Positions 26,693 through 34,503 of a stretch of 64,000 nt of DNA are shown here, piece by piece. This DNA is from Chitinolyticbacter meiyuanensis (GTDB lineage Bacteria; Pseudomonadota; Gammaproteobacteria; Burkholderiales; Chitinibacteraceae), in assembly GCF_008033135.1 (NCBI RefSeq), contig NZ_CP041335.1, forward strand, positions 3,167,925-3,231,924, given 5' to 3'. A model generated the notes under the pieces. That model ran no database searches, had not been told where the DNA came from, and saw only the letters and a program-made list of their open reading frames with translations. How positions within the stretch are numbered: position 1 is the first letter of the stretch; each line of letters starts with the position of its first letter. A program made the position numbers and the translations under genes.

Positions 26693-28336
26693 ATGTATAC
26701 CCGCCTGATTCCGCTGTCCCTCGCCATCACTCTCGCCGCATGCGGCAGCACCCGCACCGAGGAAGTCGCGCAGGCCAGCAGCGCTTCTTTGGATTTGGCG
26801 TACCGCCGCGCAGATGCCGCTGCCACGGCCAGCGCGGCAGATCATGCAGCCAAACAACGTGTCGCCGTCGCCGCTGCACCGGCCATGGCAGAGGCGTGGG
26901 CACCGCCGCCGGAAAATCGGGAGCGTTACGCCGGCAAGGACGACAACCCGGTCAAAGCGGTGGCGGAAGAGCCGGTTTCAACCTTCTCGATCGATGTCGA
27001 TACCGGCGCCTATGCCAATGTGCGCCGCCTGCTCAATGCCGGCGAGCTGCCGCCGGCCGAAGCGGTACGTGTCGAAGAGTTGATCAACTACTTCCCGTAC
27101 GACTACACGGATACCGCCAAGCGGCAGCCCTTCGCCGTGCATACCGAGATCGCCCCCGCGCCGTGGGGGAACGACAAGCACTTGATCCGTATCGGCATCA
27201 AGGCGCAACAGCTGACTCGTCAGGCGCTGCCGCCGGCCAATCTGGTGTTCCTGGTCGATGTATCGGGCTCGATGAACGATCCGGCCAAGCTGCCGCTGCT
27301 CAAATCGTCGCTACGCCTCCTGGTCCAGCAACTGCGCCCCAGCGACAAGGTATCGCTGGTCGTCTATGCATCCAACACCGGCGTGGTGCTGGAGCCCACC
27401 GGTGACCGACAGCGCATTCTTGCGGCAATCGAGCAGCTGCAGGCGGGCGGCGCCACTGCCGGTGAGGCGGGCATCAGGCTGGCGTATCGCATGGCACGGC
27501 AAGGCTACGTCGCCGGTGGTATCAACCGCATCCTGCTGGCCACCGATGGCGATTTCAATGTGGGGATCGACAGCGTCGACGCACTGAAGAGCTTGGTCGA
27601 GCGCGAGCGCCAGAGCGGGGTTTCGCTGACCACGCTGGGCTTTGGCACCGGCAACTACCACGAAGCGTTGATGGAGCAACTGGCCGATGTCGGCAACGGC
27701 AGCTATCACTACATCGACACGCTCAACGAAGGTCACAAGGTACTGGTCGAGGAAATGAACAGCACGTTGGCCACCGTGGCGCGCGACGTGAAGATCCAGG
27801 TGGAGTTCAACCCCGCTCAGGTCAGCGAATACCGGCTGGTCGGCTACGAGAACCGTATGCTGCGGCGCGAGGACTTCAACAATGACAAGGTCGATGCCGG
27901 CGACGTTGGCGCCGGGCATACCGTCACCGCGCTGTACGAAGTGACCTTTGCCGGCAAGGCGGGCTACCTGCCACCGCTGCGTTATGGCAAGGCCGCACCA
28001 GCAACAAACAGGACCGGCGAAATCGCCCACCTGCGGCTGCGCTACAAGCAGCCAGATGGTGCGCGCAGCCAGTTGCTGGAAATCCCGCTACGCCGTAGCG
28101 ATGCCAAGCCCAGCTTCGCCGCCGCCAGCCCCGACTTCCGTTTCGCCAGCGCGGTCGCAGGCTTCGGCCAGCTGTTGCGCGGCGGGCGCTACGTCGACGG
28201 GCTGGACTACGCGCAGGTCAGCCGCATCGCCGCTGGCGCGCGCGGTCCGGATCACTATGGCTATCGCGCGGAATTCGAGCGGCTGACCAACCTCGCCGCC
28301 TCGTTGACGACGACCCAGGTCGCCCAGGCCGAATGA
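26693..28336 (+). CDS. VWA-domain lipoprotein (von Willebrand type A, YfbK-like)
   Basis: 547 residues. The lipobox T-L-A-A-C predicts a lipidated protein. A conserved N-terminal region with T-F-S-I-D-V-D-T-G-A-Y precedes the VWA domain, whose MIDAS motif D-V-S-G-S-M lies near 187 and A-T-D-G-D-F-N follows. A C-terminal DUF3520-like region follows. It probably binds a divalent metal and a protein partner at the envelope. An ECF sigma gene starts 43 bases downstream. Confidence 0.88.
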   Translation: MYTRLIPLSLAITLAACGSTRTEEVAQASSASLDLAYRRADAAATASAADHAAKQRVAVAAAPAMAEAWAPPPENRERYAGKDDNPVKAVAEEPVSTFSIDVDTGAYANVRRLLNAGELPPAEAVRVEELINYFPYDYTDTAKRQPFAVHTEIAPAPWGNDKHLIRIGIKAQQLTRQALPPANLVFLVDVSGSMNDPAKLPLLKSSLRLLVQQLRPSDKVSLVVYASNTGVVLEPTGDRQRILAAIEQLQAGGATAGEAGIRLAYRMARQGYVAGGINRILLATDGDFNVGIDSVDALKSLVERERQSGVSLTTLGFGTGNYHEALMEQLADVGNGSYHYIDTLNEGHKVLVEEMNSTLATVARDVKIQVEFNPAQVSEYRLVGYENRMLRREDFNNDKVDAGDVGAGHTVTALYEVTFAGKAGYLPPLRYGKAAPATNRTGEIAHLRLRYKQPDGARSQLLEIPLRRSDAKPSFAAASPDFRFASAVAGFGQLLRGGRYVDGLDYAQVSRIAAGARGPDHYGYRAEFERLTNLAASLTTTQVAQAE

Positions 28337-28379
28337 GCGACAGTCGCCAGCGAAGGTCGGCCTCGCTACAGTAGCGCCC

Positions 28380-28943
28380 ATGGCCGACCACGATCACGAT
28401 CCACGCGACGACGAAACGCTGATGCAAGCCTGGCGGGATGGCGAGCTGGCTGCCTTCCGGCTGCTCTACGGCCGGCATCGCCTGCGGCTGTATCGCTTCC
28501 TGGTGCGCGAAACCGGCAGCAATGCCGCGGGGGATGAGCTGTTCCAGGAAGTGTGGCTGAGCGTGGTCCACCAGCGCGCCCATTACCAGCCGTGGGCGCG
28601 CTTCAGCACCTGGCTGCTGGAAACCGCGCACCGCCGCTTGGTGGATTGGCACCGGCGCGAACATCGGCATCGCTGGAACAGTGATCTCGATGCGACCGAC
28701 GAGGTCGCCGACCATTGTCCGCTGCCGGACGACGCAGCAGCCAACCGGCAATCCGGGCGGCAGCTGCGCGAATGCCTGCGCACGCTGCCGCCCGAACAGC
28801 GCGAAGCCTTCCTGCTCAAGGAGGAGCATGAGCTTGGGCTCACCGAAATCGCCCGCCTGACCGGCGCCGCGGCTGAAACGGTAAAGAGCCGCGTCCGCTA
28901 TGCCATCGCCAAGCTCAGGATCTGCATGGAGGCGCTGGCATGA
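28380..28943 (+). CDS. ECF-type RNA polymerase sigma factor
   Basis: 187 residues with only sigma regions 2 (about 10-85) and 4 (about 120-185). Region 2 has L-F-Q-E-V-W-L-S-V and F-S-T-W-L-L-E-T-A-H-R; region 4 has L-P-P-E-Q-R-E-A-F-L-L-K-E and T-V-K-S-R-V-R-Y-A. It would steer RNA polymerase to a small regulon, perhaps including this cluster. It overlaps the next gene by four bases (ATGA), the usual sigma/anti-sigma arrangement. Confidence 0.92.
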   Translation: MADHDHDPRDDETLMQAWRDGELAAFRLLYGRHRLRLYRFLVRETGSNAAGDELFQEVWLSVVHQRAHYQPWARFSTWLLETAHRRLVDWHRREHRHRWNSDLDATDEVADHCPLPDDAAANRQSGRQLRECLRTLPPEQREAFLLKEEHELGLTEIARLTGAAAETVKSRVRYAIAKLRICMEALA

Positions 28944-29734
28944 ACGACGAGCCGCTACCGCATGACGAAACGCTTGCGCGGCAATACCGTGCGCTGCCGC
29001 CGGAAGCGCCGCCGGCAGCCCTCGATGCAGCCATCCTCGACGCCGCCGCGAAGGCCATCCAGCCACGCCGCACCCGACGCCAGTGGCCTGGCTGGCTGGT
29101 GGCACCACAGCTCGCCACGGTCTGCGCCACCTTGCTGCTGGGCGGATTCGTCTACCTGCTGTGGCCCAAGGCACCACTTGAGCTGGCTGATCCCGCCGCC
29201 TTGGAAAAGCAGGCCAAACAGGACAGCGACTACGCCGCGCCACCGGGTATCACGCAGTTGCCACCCGAGAAAGTGGCCAATCGTGCAACGAAGCCCGTGC
29301 CTGAACGAACCATCAAGCACCGTGCCGAGCAACCGGTAGTCGCCACGGCTGAACCCAAAGTGGCGGAAACCCTGCCGACCGATGTGGCCTTAGCCTACGC
29401 GCCTGCGGAAGAACTGCGCCGGAGTGCACCGGCGACCGCTGCAGCACCAGCCCCGATGCGCGAAAGCTCGGTCGGATCGACTGCCCCGCAGGCGGATGCA
29501 ACGGCATCCGCACTGATCGATGAACGGTTCGAGCAAGGCATTCGGGAAATCCGTCAGTTGCTTGCTGTCGGCCATGTCGCCGAAGCAGAGCATGCTTGGC
29601 ACATGCTGACCGCACGTTACCCGAGTGCGCCTTTGCCGGATGACCTGGCCCAACGATGGCCAGCGCCACAATCCGCTGCGAGCGCAGCAGCGTCTCAGCC
29701 AGCGGATGCACCGTCGCGCCGACTGGGAAAATGA
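28940..29734 (+). CDS. Single-pass membrane protein, putative anti-sigma factor
   Basis: 264 residues: a cytoplasmic N-terminus of about 50 residues, one membrane helix near 55-75, then a long Ala/Pro-rich periplasmic region and a short helical domain (E-Q-G-I-R-E-I-R-Q-L). There is no zinc H-x3-C-x2-C anti-sigma motif, so the call rests on topology and ATGA coupling to the ECF sigma gene. The partner VWA lipoprotein may be its periplasmic input, which is inference. Confidence 0.55.
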   Translation: MNDEPLPHDETLARQYRALPPEAPPAALDAAILDAAAKAIQPRRTRRQWPGWLVAPQLATVCATLLLGGFVYLLWPKAPLELADPAALEKQAKQDSDYAAPPGITQLPPEKVANRATKPVPERTIKHRAEQPVVATAEPKVAETLPTDVALAYAPAEELRRSAPATAAAPAPMRESSVGSTAPQADATASALIDERFEQGIREIRQLLAVGHVAEAEHAWHMLTARYPSAPLPDDLAQRWPAPQSAASAAASQPADAPSRRLGK

Positions 29735-29902
29735 CTGTTTATTTATGTTTACAGAAAGGACAAAAAACAAAGCAACAGTTTTATGTCAGAAAATCTGAAA
29801 TTCGCGGTGAACGTCAAGACCTGTTGCTCCATTGCAACTTGGCTGGCAGAGGCCACGCAAGGCCACTAGAATCAGCATAAAAACCGATTCCGCAGGTCTT
29901 GC

Positions 29903-30529
29903 ATGAAACTCGTCACCTCGCTCACCAGCCCTTATGGCCGTAAGGTCCGCATCGTCCTCGCCGAAAAGCGGGTCGACTGCCCCTTGACCATCGTCTCGCT
30001 GCCGGAAGACGCCGAAGCAGTGAGCGAGTTCAACCCACTGGGCAAGGTGCCGGTGCTGATCATGGATGACGGCAAGCCGCTCTACGACTCCAGCGTGATC
30101 ATCGATTACCTCGATCATGCTTCGCCATTCAGTCGCCTCACCCCCACCGACCACCGGCAGATGATCCGCGCCCGTCGCTGGGAGGCGCTCGCCGATGGCG
30201 TGACTGATGCAACGGTACTGGTAGTGGCGGAAAAGCGTCGCCCGGCCAAGCAGCAGTCGGCCGAATGGATCGCCCGGCAGCAGTCCAAGATCAACCGCGG
30301 TCTGGCACAGCTCTCCGCCGACCTTACCGATCGGCGCTGGTGCCTGGGCGATGCCTATAGCGTCGCCGACATCGCGGTGGGCTGCATGCTGGGTTATCTC
30401 GACCTGCGCATGCCGGAGCTCGACTGGGCGACCGCCTATCCCAATCTGGCCGAGCTGGTGGTGCGGCTCAACGAGCGGCCGGCGTTTGCCGAGACTGTCT
30501 ATCGCGAAGCGCAGCCCGTCGCGGCCTAG
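29903..30529 (+). CDS. Glutathione S-transferase family protein
   Basis: 208 residues. The thioredoxin-like N-terminal domain has the start M-K-L-V-T-S-L-T-S-P-Y-G-R-K-V-R and N-P-L-G-K-V-P-V-L, then D-S-S-V-I-I-D-Y-L (the glutathione gamma-glutamyl site). The helical C-terminal domain has Y-S-V-A-D-I-A-V-G. The substrate is unknown. It is convergent with the GAF gene, five bases between the stops. Confidence 0.93.
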   Translation: MKLVTSLTSPYGRKVRIVLAEKRVDCPLTIVSLPEDAEAVSEFNPLGKVPVLIMDDGKPLYDSSVIIDYLDHASPFSRLTPTDHRQMIRARRWEALADGVTDATVLVVAEKRRPAKQQSAEWIARQQSKINRGLAQLSADLTDRRWCLGDAYSVADIAVGCMLGYLDLRMPELDWATAYPNLAELVVRLNERPAFAETVYREAQPVAA

Positions 30530-30534
30530 CGCGC

Positions 30535-31029
30535 CTAAGCGCCGAGCGGCGGGTATTGGCGCTCGATTTCCCCTGCGGCGATCTGGGCGAGCGAGTTGAG
30601 GATGAGCCGGTGCTCATCATTAAGCTTGCGGGGCTGGGTGTCGACGACGAATACCGTACCGATGCAATGGCCATTCTTGAGGATGATGGGCGAACCCGCG
30701 TAGAAGCACAGCCCCACATCGCCCGCGACCAGCTCATGGGCAAGAAAACGCGGATCGAGCCTGGCATCGCGGATTTCCAGCGGCTGCATGGCCTCGACCA
30801 CGTGCGTGCAGAACGACAGCGCCCGCTCCCCAGCCTGCAACAGCGGGGTCGTCGCTGCCTTGAACCAGACCCGCTGCGCATCCACCAGCGTCAAGCCAGC
30901 ACCATGCATGCGCAGCGCGTGCGCGGCATAGGCGACGAGCTCGTCGAACACATGGTCCGGTGGCGTATCGAGGATGTTGAGCGCACGCAGCGCAGCGATG
31001 CGTTGTGCCTCGGAATCGGGCAAGGCCAT
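30535..31029 (-). CDS. Stand-alone GAF-domain protein
   Basis: 164 residues, almost wholly one GAF domain. The N-terminal R-I-A-A-L-R-A-L-N-I-L-D-T-P-P segment is the family hallmark, with A-L-S-F-C-T-H-V-V-E then F-Y-A-G-S-P-I. The ligand is unknown. Such single-domain proteins often serve as cyclic-nucleotide or redox sensors. There is no output domain, so it must act with a partner. Confidence 0.88.
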   Translation of the reverse strand: MALPDSEAQRIAALRALNILDTPPDHVFDELVAYAAHALRMHGAGLTLVDAQRVWFKAATTPLLQAGERALSFCTHVVEAMQPLEIRDARLDPRFLAHELVAGDVGLCFYAGSPIILKNGHCIGTVFVVDTQPRKLNDEHRLILNSLAQIAAGEIERQYPPLGA

Positions 31030-31090
31030 GGGCTCGGCTCCCTCCAGGTCCGGTCTGATTGATGCCAGCCCAGCTTAGCCGAAGTTGATG

Positions 31091-33088
31091 TTATCCGCCG
31101 AGCTTGGCCATCAACCCGGCCAGCATTGCGCGCCCCTCCTGTCGGGTGACCAACGGCTCGGACTTGTCGCCGGCCAGCCGACCCGAGACGCGGATCTCCT
31201 CGCTGGGCAATTCGCGCAGGAAGCGGCTCGGTTCGACGATCTGCCATTCACCGGCGCGACGGCGCTTGCCGCAATAGGTGATGGTGAGGCTGCGTTGGGC
31301 GCGGGTGATGCCCACGTACATCAGCCGGCGCTCCTCCTCGACCATGTTGCCCTCGATCGAGTTGGCATGCGGCAGGATGTCCTCCTCGCAGCCGATCAGG
31401 AACACGTGCGGGTACTCCAGCCCCTTGGACGCATGCAGCGTGGTGAGCTTCACCGCATCGATCTCTTCCTCGTCCCGCCCTTCCAGCATGGTGATCAGCG
31501 CAATGGTCTGTACCACTTCCACCAGATTGCGGCCCTTCTCCTCGCCCTGCTTGGCGACCCAGCCGACGAAGTCGAGCACGTTCTTCCACTTGGTCTCGGC
31601 GGGCTTGGGCTCGTCGGTCTCGTAAAGCCAGGTCTCGTAATCGATCGCGGCCAGCATGTCCTGCAGCAGGCTGCCGGCCGCTTCAGTGCGCGCGCGGTAC
31701 TGCAGTTTGTTGATGAACTCGGCGAACTGCTTGAGCGGCTCGTACTGCTGCGGCTGCACCTGGTGAATGAAGCCTTCCTCGAACACCGCACCGAACAGCG
31801 ACACCTTGCGCTCAGCAGCGTAGGAACCCAGCCGTTCCAGCGTGACGTTACCGACGCCACGCTTGGGGGTGGTCACCGCGCGGATGAAGGCTGGATCGTC
31901 GTTCTCATTGGCGACGAGACGGAGGTAGGCGAGCAGGTCCTTGATCTCGGCGCGATCGAAAAAACTCTGCCCGCCGGAAATCGTGTACGGAATGCGCTGC
32001 GTGCGCAGCTGCGTTTCGATGATGCGCGCCTGGAAGTTGCTTCGGTAAAGAATGGCGTAGTCGCGGAACTCGGTACCGGCCTCGAACTTGTGCGCCTGCA
32101 GCTTCATCGCCACGAGTTCAGCCTCGTGCTCCTCGTTCTTGGCCTCGATGATCTGCACCGGGTCGCCAATGCCAAGATCGGACCACAGCGTTTTCTCGAA
32201 AAGCTTGGGGTTGTTGGCGATCACCGCGTTGGCGCACTTGAGGATGCGCGCCACCGAGCGATAGTTCTGTTCCAGCTTGATCACCTTGAGCGCCGGGAAA
32301 TCCTGCTGCAGCAGGCGCAGGTTTTCCATATTTGCGCCACGCCAGGCATAGATGGACTGGTCATCGTCGCCCACCGCGGTGAACTGGCCGGATAGCCCGG
32401 TCAGCTGCTTCACCATCTGGTACTGGGTGGTGTTGGTGTCCTGGCACTCGTCGATCAGCAGGTAGCGCAGCCGTTGCTGCCACTTCTGTCGCACCTCCTC
32501 GTGCGCCTCGAAGAGATCGACCGGCAGTCGGATCAGGTCATCGAAATCGACCGCCTGATAAGCTTGCAGCGTGTCCTGGTAGGCGCGATACAAGCGCGCC
32601 AGATGCAGCTCGCCATCGGAATTGGCCAGCCGCAGCGCCTTGTCCGGTGACACCCGGTCGTTCTTGAGCAGCGAGATCTGCGAAATGGTCGAGCGCACCA
32701 GCGCCTTGTCGGTGGTGGTGAGCAAGTCCGAGATGATCTTGCCGGCATCGGCCGAATCAAGGATGGAGAACTGTGGCTTGTAACCGATATGGCGCGCTTC
32801 CTCGCGCAACATGCGCATGCCCAGGCTGTGGAAGGTGGATACCGTCAGCCCGCGCAGCCGCGCCGGGTCCATCAGCGAGGCCACCCGCTCCTGCATTTCG
32901 CGCGCGGCCTTGTTGGTAAAGGTGATGGCGGCGATGTTGCGTGCGTCCATTTGCGCCCGCTCGATCAGGTAGGCGATCTTCTGCGTGATCACCCGCGTCT
33001 TGCCTGAACCCGCACCGGCCAGCACGAGGCAGGGGCCATCCAGATAACGGACAGCCGCTTGTTGGGGAGCATTGAGCGTGTGCAGCAT
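31091..33088 (-). CDS. rep: ATP-dependent DNA helicase Rep (UvrD/Rep superfamily 1)
   Basis: 665 residues, the length of Rep. Motifs in order: Q motif L-N-A-P-Q-Q-A-A-V, Walker A A-G-A-G-S-G-K-T, T-F-T-N-K-A-A-R-E-M, Walker B L-I-D-E-C-Q-D-T-N, G-D-D-D-Q-S-I-Y-A-W-R-G-A, L-E-Q-N-Y-R-S, and T-L-H-A-S-K-G-L-E-Y. It unwinds DNA 3'-5', clears protein blocks at replication forks and supports restart. It starts close to the initiating M-L-H-T-L-N-A. It is a single gene. Confidence 0.95.
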   Translation of the reverse strand: MLHTLNAPQQAAVRYLDGPCLVLAGAGSGKTRVITQKIAYLIERAQMDARNIAAITFTNKAAREMQERVASLMDPARLRGLTVSTFHSLGMRMLREEARHIGYKPQFSILDSADAGKIISDLLTTTDKALVRSTISQISLLKNDRVSPDKALRLANSDGELHLARLYRAYQDTLQAYQAVDFDDLIRLPVDLFEAHEEVRQKWQQRLRYLLIDECQDTNTTQYQMVKQLTGLSGQFTAVGDDDQSIYAWRGANMENLRLLQQDFPALKVIKLEQNYRSVARILKCANAVIANNPKLFEKTLWSDLGIGDPVQIIEAKNEEHEAELVAMKLQAHKFEAGTEFRDYAILYRSNFQARIIETQLRTQRIPYTISGGQSFFDRAEIKDLLAYLRLVANENDDPAFIRAVTTPKRGVGNVTLERLGSYAAERKVSLFGAVFEEGFIHQVQPQQYEPLKQFAEFINKLQYRARTEAAGSLLQDMLAAIDYETWLYETDEPKPAETKWKNVLDFVGWVAKQGEEKGRNLVEVVQTIALITMLEGRDEEEIDAVKLTTLHASKGLEYPHVFLIGCEEDILPHANSIEGNMVEEERRLMYVGITRAQRSLTITYCGKRRRAGEWQIVEPSRFLRELPSEEIRVSGRLAGDKSEPLVTRQEGRAMLAGLMAKLGG

Positions 33089-33172
33089 GGTCGATCGCGG
33101 CGGGGAAACGGCGCATTTTACCCTGCCCCTACAGGCGAGCCGGCGCCTTGTGTCCGGAATGCGCTGCTACGC

Positions 33173-34462
33173 TCAGCCCAGGTGGTGCTGCGCCAGGTGC
33201 AGCAGCACGCCGATCAGGCCGCCCACCAGCGTGCCGTTGATACGGATGAACTGCAGATCGACGCCGACATTGAGTTCCAGTCGCTCCACCATCACCGCGT
33301 CGTCCCAGCCCTTCAACTGGTCCGCGATGAAGCGGCCGATCTGCTCGCGATAGCGCGATACCGCACGGGCCGCCGCATCGCGCACGCTGCGATTCACCCA
33401 GCCCGCCAGCTGCGCATCCTCGCGCAACTGGTCACGCAGGCGGCGTGCCGCGCTCGCCACCTTGCTGCGCAGCAGCGATTCCGGCTTGCTGAAATCGGCT
33501 CGCAGCACATCGACCATACCCTGCCACAAGCCATTGAATTGGCGCTCGAACGACGGCGCCTGCGCCAGCTCCGCTACCCAAGCGCGAGTGCGGGCACGCA
33601 ACGGCTCGTCGTGCTGCAGGCGCAGGATCAATGCATCGAGCTCGGTATCGATCAGCCGGCGCAGCGCGTGGTTGTCATCATCACGCACCCGTTCGAACTC
33701 ATGGCTGACCGCCGCCACCAGCTTGCGCGCGACGAAACGCCCACCCGCCTCGTCCAGCGCCATCCAGCGCAGGTAGGAGAGCTCCTGCGCGATCATGCCC
33801 GACAACAGCGTCTGCACGTCAGGCCGTTCCAGTCGTTCGGCCACCTTGGCCAGCACGATGTCGAGCAGTTGCTGGTGCTGGCGCTCGGCCAGCAGCACCC
33901 CCAGCAGCTCGCCGCCGTGGCGCGCCCAGTCGAGCTCGGACAGCATGTCGCGCATCACCCGGCGCGCCGCATCGCGCACGTGCGGTGCGTCCAGCAAGGT
34001 CATCAGGTATTGCGCCAGTTGCTGGCTCTGCGCCGCCAGCTCCTCGACATGCGATGGCCGCGATAGCCAGGCGGCAATGCGGCGCGCCGGATTGAATGCC
34101 TCAATCCGCGCAGCTACCTGCTCGGCGGAGAGGAAATGCGTTTCGATGAAGCCGCCCAGGCTATCGGCGATGCGCACCTTGTTCTTCGGGATGATGGCCG
34201 TGTGCGGGATGGGAATGCCCAGCGGATGGCGGAACAGCGCGGTGACGGCAAACCAGTCCGCCAACGCGCCGACCATCGCGGCCTCGGCAAAGGCCGATAC
34301 ATAGCCCCAGACCGGATGAGCGTCTTCGAAGCGCTGCGCCAGCAGGAACAGCAGCAGCGCAGCGATCAGCAGCCCGGTGGCCAGCGTCCTGGCCTGACGC
34401 AGTTTCTGCCGTTTGGCCGCCAGCAGCAGCCGCTCTCGTTCGAGGTAGACGGGATCGGTCAT
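33173..34462 (-). CDS. DUF445 family membrane protein (YjiN-like)
   Basis: 429 residues. A hydrophobic N-terminal helix (about 29-46) and the conserved G-A-L-A-D-W-F-A-V-T-A-L-F-R-H-P-L-G-I segment mark DUF445. Long amphipathic helices follow, and a second hydrophobic helix lies at the C-terminus. The function is unknown. It lies 41 bases after the last eCIS gene on the same strand, so it may be read from the eCIS transcript without being part of it. It is widely found alone in other genomes. Confidence 0.88.
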   Translation of the reverse strand: MTDPVYLERERLLLAAKRQKLRQARTLATGLLIAALLLFLLAQRFEDAHPVWGYVSAFAEAAMVGALADWFAVTALFRHPLGIPIPHTAIIPKNKVRIADSLGGFIETHFLSAEQVAARIEAFNPARRIAAWLSRPSHVEELAAQSQQLAQYLMTLLDAPHVRDAARRVMRDMLSELDWARHGGELLGVLLAERQHQQLLDIVLAKVAERLERPDVQTLLSGMIAQELSYLRWMALDEAGGRFVARKLVAAVSHEFERVRDDDNHALRRLIDTELDALILRLQHDEPLRARTRAWVAELAQAPSFERQFNGLWQGMVDVLRADFSKPESLLRSKVASAARRLRDQLREDAQLAGWVNRSVRDAAARAVSRYREQIGRFIADQLKGWDDAVMVERLELNVGVDLQFIRINGTLVGGLIGVLLHLAQHHLG

Positions 34463-34503
34463 GGCTGCATGATAGTCCAGACCTGGGCCTTACTCCCTGC
34501 TCC

